This document shows, piece by piece, positions 15,343-17,412 of a stretch of 17,412 bases of DNA. Position 1 is the stretch's first letter, and each line of letters opens with the position of its first letter. Made by a program: the position numbers and the translations under genes. The stretch is from the NCBI RefSeq assembly GCF_018260405.1, contig NZ_JAGLBG010000054.1, forward strand, positions 1-17,412, given 5' to 3'. The DNA comes from Deinococcus sp. (GTDB taxonomy: Bacteria > Deinococcota > Deinococci > Deinococcales > Deinococcaceae). The notes beneath the pieces are model-generated. The model worked only from the letters and a program-made list of their open reading frames with translations. It did no database searches and was not told the DNA's origin.

Positions 15343-17013
15343 TTACACACTGCGGGCCGAGACTTCCTGAAGCATCTTCTGCACGGCCTGAATCTCATCT
15401 TCGTTGATGGTGTGGCCCATCTGCGGGTAGATGCGCTTGTCCACCTTCGCGCCGTGTCCGGCCAGAATCTCGGCGCTTTCCTCCACGCGGCGCAGGGGAA
15501 TGTGCCCGTCCACGTCGCTGCACCCGATAAAAATGGGGGTGCCGTCCAGGCTGCCGGGGTAGTCGCGGGGGGTGCCGTCCGGGCCAATCAAGCCGCCTGA
15601 GAAGGCAAACACACCGCCGTAGCGCCGGGCGTTGCGGGCCACGTATTCCAGCGCCAGGCACGCGCCCTGCGAGAAGCCGCCGATCACGATGTTTTCAGGC
15701 GTAATGCCCTGCTCACCTAGCGTATTCACGGTGTCGTCAATCATTTGTAGGCCCGACGACAGGCCGGGTTCATTGCGCTCCAGCGGGGCCAAAAAGCTCT
15801 CGGGATACCAGCTGTTGTCTTTGGCTTGCGGCGCGACGTAGGTAAAGGCCGACAGGTTGAACTGCTGCGAGAGGCCCAGGATGTCCTCGGCGCTGCCACC
15901 GCGCCCGTGCACCAGAATCACGGCGGCGCGGGATTCATCCAGGGCGCGGCCCGTAGTCAGCACCGGCTGGCCCTGGTGCGGGCCATTTACGCGCAGGCCG
16001 TCCGAGAGGCTGGCGGCGCTGGTCGGGGCGCTGGTCTGGCTCGCGCCGCCAATCGTCACGCCGTACTCGTGGTTGACGATGGGTTTGACGCGGGCCTCAA
16101 TCGCCGCACGCTTGCTTTCGTACCAGGCGGGCAATTTCAGGTGTTTGCCCAGTTCGTCGACGCTCTCGTCGGCCGGGAAGCCGGGGGCGTCGGTGGCGAC
16201 TTCAAACAGAATGCCTGAGTGCTCACGGAAATAGATGGAATGGAAGTACTGGCGGTCTTGCACGGGCGTGGCCTGATAACCATGTTCGCGCAGCACCTTC
16301 TGATATTCCAGTTGCTCGGTGTCGTCCACCGTACGCAGCGCGACGTGATGCACGCTGCCCGCACTGAACTGGCCGTGCGGCTTGCCGGGGCGCTCGACCA
16401 GGTCGATGTACAGGCCCACGCCGTCCGACTGGCCCCGGAAGCGGGTGCGGGTGCCTTCGGCGTCTTGTTCGCTGCCTACTTTGGTAAAGCCCAGTGGCCC
16501 GGTCAGCAAGCTCTCGGTCTGGGCGGTCTGAGCAACCCAGCCCGTCACGCTGTGAAAGCCGTGCAGGGCGTGTTCACGGGGCACGGGACTCTTGGGCCAG
16601 AAGCTCGGCACGTCGGCTCCATCCTCGAAGATAATTTCAATCCACAGGCCGTCGGGGTCCTCAAACTTCACGGCGGGGCTGCCAAAGCGGGTTTCTTCGG
16701 TAAAGGGAAGGCTAAATTCTTTCAGGCGGGCTTTCCAGTAGTCCTGCGAGGCGACAGGCGCAGCGTAGGCGGCGGCTACGATTTCGCCGTTGCCGCGCCG
16801 TCCCTTGACCGCGTTGGGCCAGGGAAAGTAAGTCATGATGGTGCCGGGCGCGCCGGTTTCGTCGCCGTAGTACAGGTGATAGGTGCCGGGATCGTCAAAG
16901 TTGACGGTCACTTTGACCATGCGCTGGCCCAGCACTTGCGTGAAGAAGTCTACGTTCTTCTGGGGGTCGCTTGCCATGACGGTCAGGTGGTGGAGGCCTT
17001 GAATCGGATTCAT
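15343..17013 (-). CDS. Fused ring-cleaving VOC dioxygenase (PcpA/LinE/MhqO type) and alpha/beta hydrolase (MhqD type)
   Basis: This is a 556-residue two-enzyme fusion. Residues 1-310 are two VOC (glyoxalase-fold) modules like hydroquinone dioxygenases. LHHLTVMASD supplies H9, SVHHVALRTVD supplies H223 and GILFEVATD supplies E271 as the expected Fe(II) ligands. VDFFTQVLGQRMVKVTVNFD and YHLYYGDETGAPGTIMTYFP are typical of PcpA, LinE and Bacillus MhqO/MhqE. After a Ser/Ala/Thr-rich linker (320-345), residues 360-556 are a carboxylesterase/MhqD-like hydrolase with VILVHGRGG, nucleophile GFSQG (S448), Asp in GCSDVDGHIP (D500 or D502) and H534 in QMGHTINED. Dioxygenase and hydrolase are normally separate proteins. 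A TAATTT -10 box six bases before the ATG suggests a leaderless message, divergent from a marR gene. Confidence 0.9.
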   Translation of the reverse strand: MNPIQGLHHLTVMASDPQKNVDFFTQVLGQRMVKVTVNFDDPGTYHLYYGDETGAPGTIMTYFPWPNAVKGRRGNGEIVAAAYAAPVASQDYWKARLKEFSLPFTEETRFGSPAVKFEDPDGLWIEIIFEDGADVPSFWPKSPVPREHALHGFHSVTGWVAQTAQTESLLTGPLGFTKVGSEQDAEGTRTRFRGQSDGVGLYIDLVERPGKPHGQFSAGSVHHVALRTVDDTEQLEYQKVLREHGYQATPVQDRQYFHSIYFREHSGILFEVATDAPGFPADESVDELGKHLKLPAWYESKRAAIEARVKPIVNHEYGVTIGGASQTSAPTSAASLSDGLRVNGPHQGQPVLTTGRALDESRAAVILVHGRGGSAEDILGLSQQFNLSAFTYVAPQAKDNSWYPESFLAPLERNEPGLSSGLQMIDDTVNTLGEQGITPENIVIGGFSQGACLALEYVARNARRYGGVFAFSGGLIGPDGTPRDYPGSLDGTPIFIGCSDVDGHIPLRRVEESAEILAGHGAKVDKRIYPQMGHTINEDEIQAVQKMLQEVSARSV

Positions 17014-17087
17014 GGATATAAATTAACTTAAATCTTTAAGTGTTATGTAATGCAAATCACTTTATAAAGAATGGGTATACTCGGCGC
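17014..17087. promoter_or_regulatory. Divergent promoter region with 16-bp palindrome, probable MarR operator
   Basis: ACTTAAA-TC-TTTAAGT at 17026-17041 is a palindrome with perfect 7-bp arms, the size and symmetry usual for MarR-family operators. It directly abuts the TAATTT -10 box (17020-17025) of the fusion gene and would fill the spacer of its promoter, so binding should repress it. On the plus strand TATACT (17076-17081) is a -10 box six bases before the marR GTG, giving a leaderless start. A second palindrome, CTTTATAAAG (17060-17069), lies just upstream of that box and could mediate autoregulation. Confidence 0.6.
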
Positions 17088-17340
17088 GTGAATGAGATAG
17101 ACGCGGCCCTGCGGGGGCTGCCCATACGAATCTGGCGGCGGCTGGTCAGGACGACGCAGGGCAAGATTCAGCAGGTCGAGCACGCCCTTACGCCGCTGGA
17201 CCTCAGCATGACCGAATTTGACCTGCTGGCCGTGCTGCGTGACCTGGGCAGCGCGTCTCAGCAGGACGTGGCCCGCAATCTGCTGTTTACCGAAGCAAAT
17301 ATGTCCTACCACGCCAAGCGCATGGTGGCCCGTGGCCTTA
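17088..17340 (+). pseudogene. MarR-family transcriptional regulator, truncated by an insertion
   Basis: The GTG at 17088-17090 opens a MarR-type repressor, but only 84 native codons are present. The product begins MNEIDAALRGLPIRIWRRLV, followed by the winged-helix part (LDLSMTEFDLLAVLRDLGS, QQDVARNLLFTEANMSYHAKRMVARGL). Where the wing (usually an RRRDPxDGR-like stretch) should come, the sequence changes to GAGGCTGTCTGAGGCC at 17341. The wing and the C-terminal dimerisation helices are missing, although the frame stays open to the window edge. The relatives expected from context (MhqR in Bacillus) sense quinones. This copy should not form a working dimer unless the insertion excises. Confidence 0.75.
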
Positions 17341-17412
17341 GAGGCTGTCTGAGGCCCATATCGTCGGAGTATCCATGCTGCCCTCTTCATCAGGCGCACA
17401 ATCGCTGGAGCA
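17341..17412. mobile_element. Left end of an insertion sequence, probably IS5-family
   Basis: The marR reading frame ends abruptly at GAGGCTGTCTGAGGCC, which looks like an IS terminal repeat. The TTA just before it (17338-17340) fits the 3-bp TNA targets of some IS5-family elements. Only 72 bases are visible, no transposase domain can be recognised, and the family call is inference. Confidence 0.5.

Noticed and set aside
16219..17031. 270-codon plus-strand open frame opposite the dioxygenase domain
   Set aside because: Antisense shadow. The minus strand carries conserved VOC metal ligands and a continuous 556-codon frame.
1..17412. CRISPR array, tRNA or rRNA genes
   Set aside because: No regularly spaced direct repeats, no tRNA cloverleaf pattern and no rRNA-like conserved stretches were seen on reading.

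Overview
The window looks like a piece of an accessory replicon or genomic island from a Deinococcus-type bacterium. This is inferred from the high GC content, GTG starts, a TANNNT -10 box sitting 6-7 nt before a start codon (leaderless transcription), and a high load of IS remnants. The sequence alone does not prove the genus.

Layout. Positions 1-1650 hold a decayed IS66-family transposase on the minus strand (two in-frame stops and one frameshift), with unassigned, possibly IS-derived sequence to its left. Positions 1871-6634 are a complete plus-strand urtABCDE operon for a high-affinity urea ABC importer. A strong hairpin separates urtA from urtB. Positions 6814-10278 encode a second importer of the BMP / general nucleoside type (fused double ATPase and two permeases, tightly overlapping). 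Its probable BMP-family binding protein follows at 10626-11825 behind its own promoter. A decayed IS6-family element (11827-12483, inverted repeats still visible) starts one base after that gene's stop codon.

From 12537 to the end the genes face the other way. They are a small double iron-sulfur protein (divergent 4Fe-4S plus CDGSH), an MDR-type quinone-oxidoreductase-like enzyme, a maleylacetate reductase, and a 556-residue fusion of a PcpA/LinE/MhqO-type ring-cleaving VOC dioxygenase with an alpha/beta hydrolase of the MhqD/carboxylesterase type. Divergent from the fusion is a MarR-family regulator that is cut off after 84 codons, apparently by another IS entering the window at 17341.

Working together. 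The two importers suggest nitrogen scavenging (urea, and a purine, nucleoside or related base), although no urease or purine-catabolic gene lies in the window. The minus-strand cluster reads as a hydroquinone/quinone module: ring cleavage by the VOC domain gives a maleylacetate-type product, the reductase takes this to 3-oxoadipate, and the hydrolase and MDR enzymes handle side products or electrophiles. It is probably controlled by the adjacent MarR protein through a 16-bp palindrome. Disruption of that regulator would be expected to alter or derepress the module.
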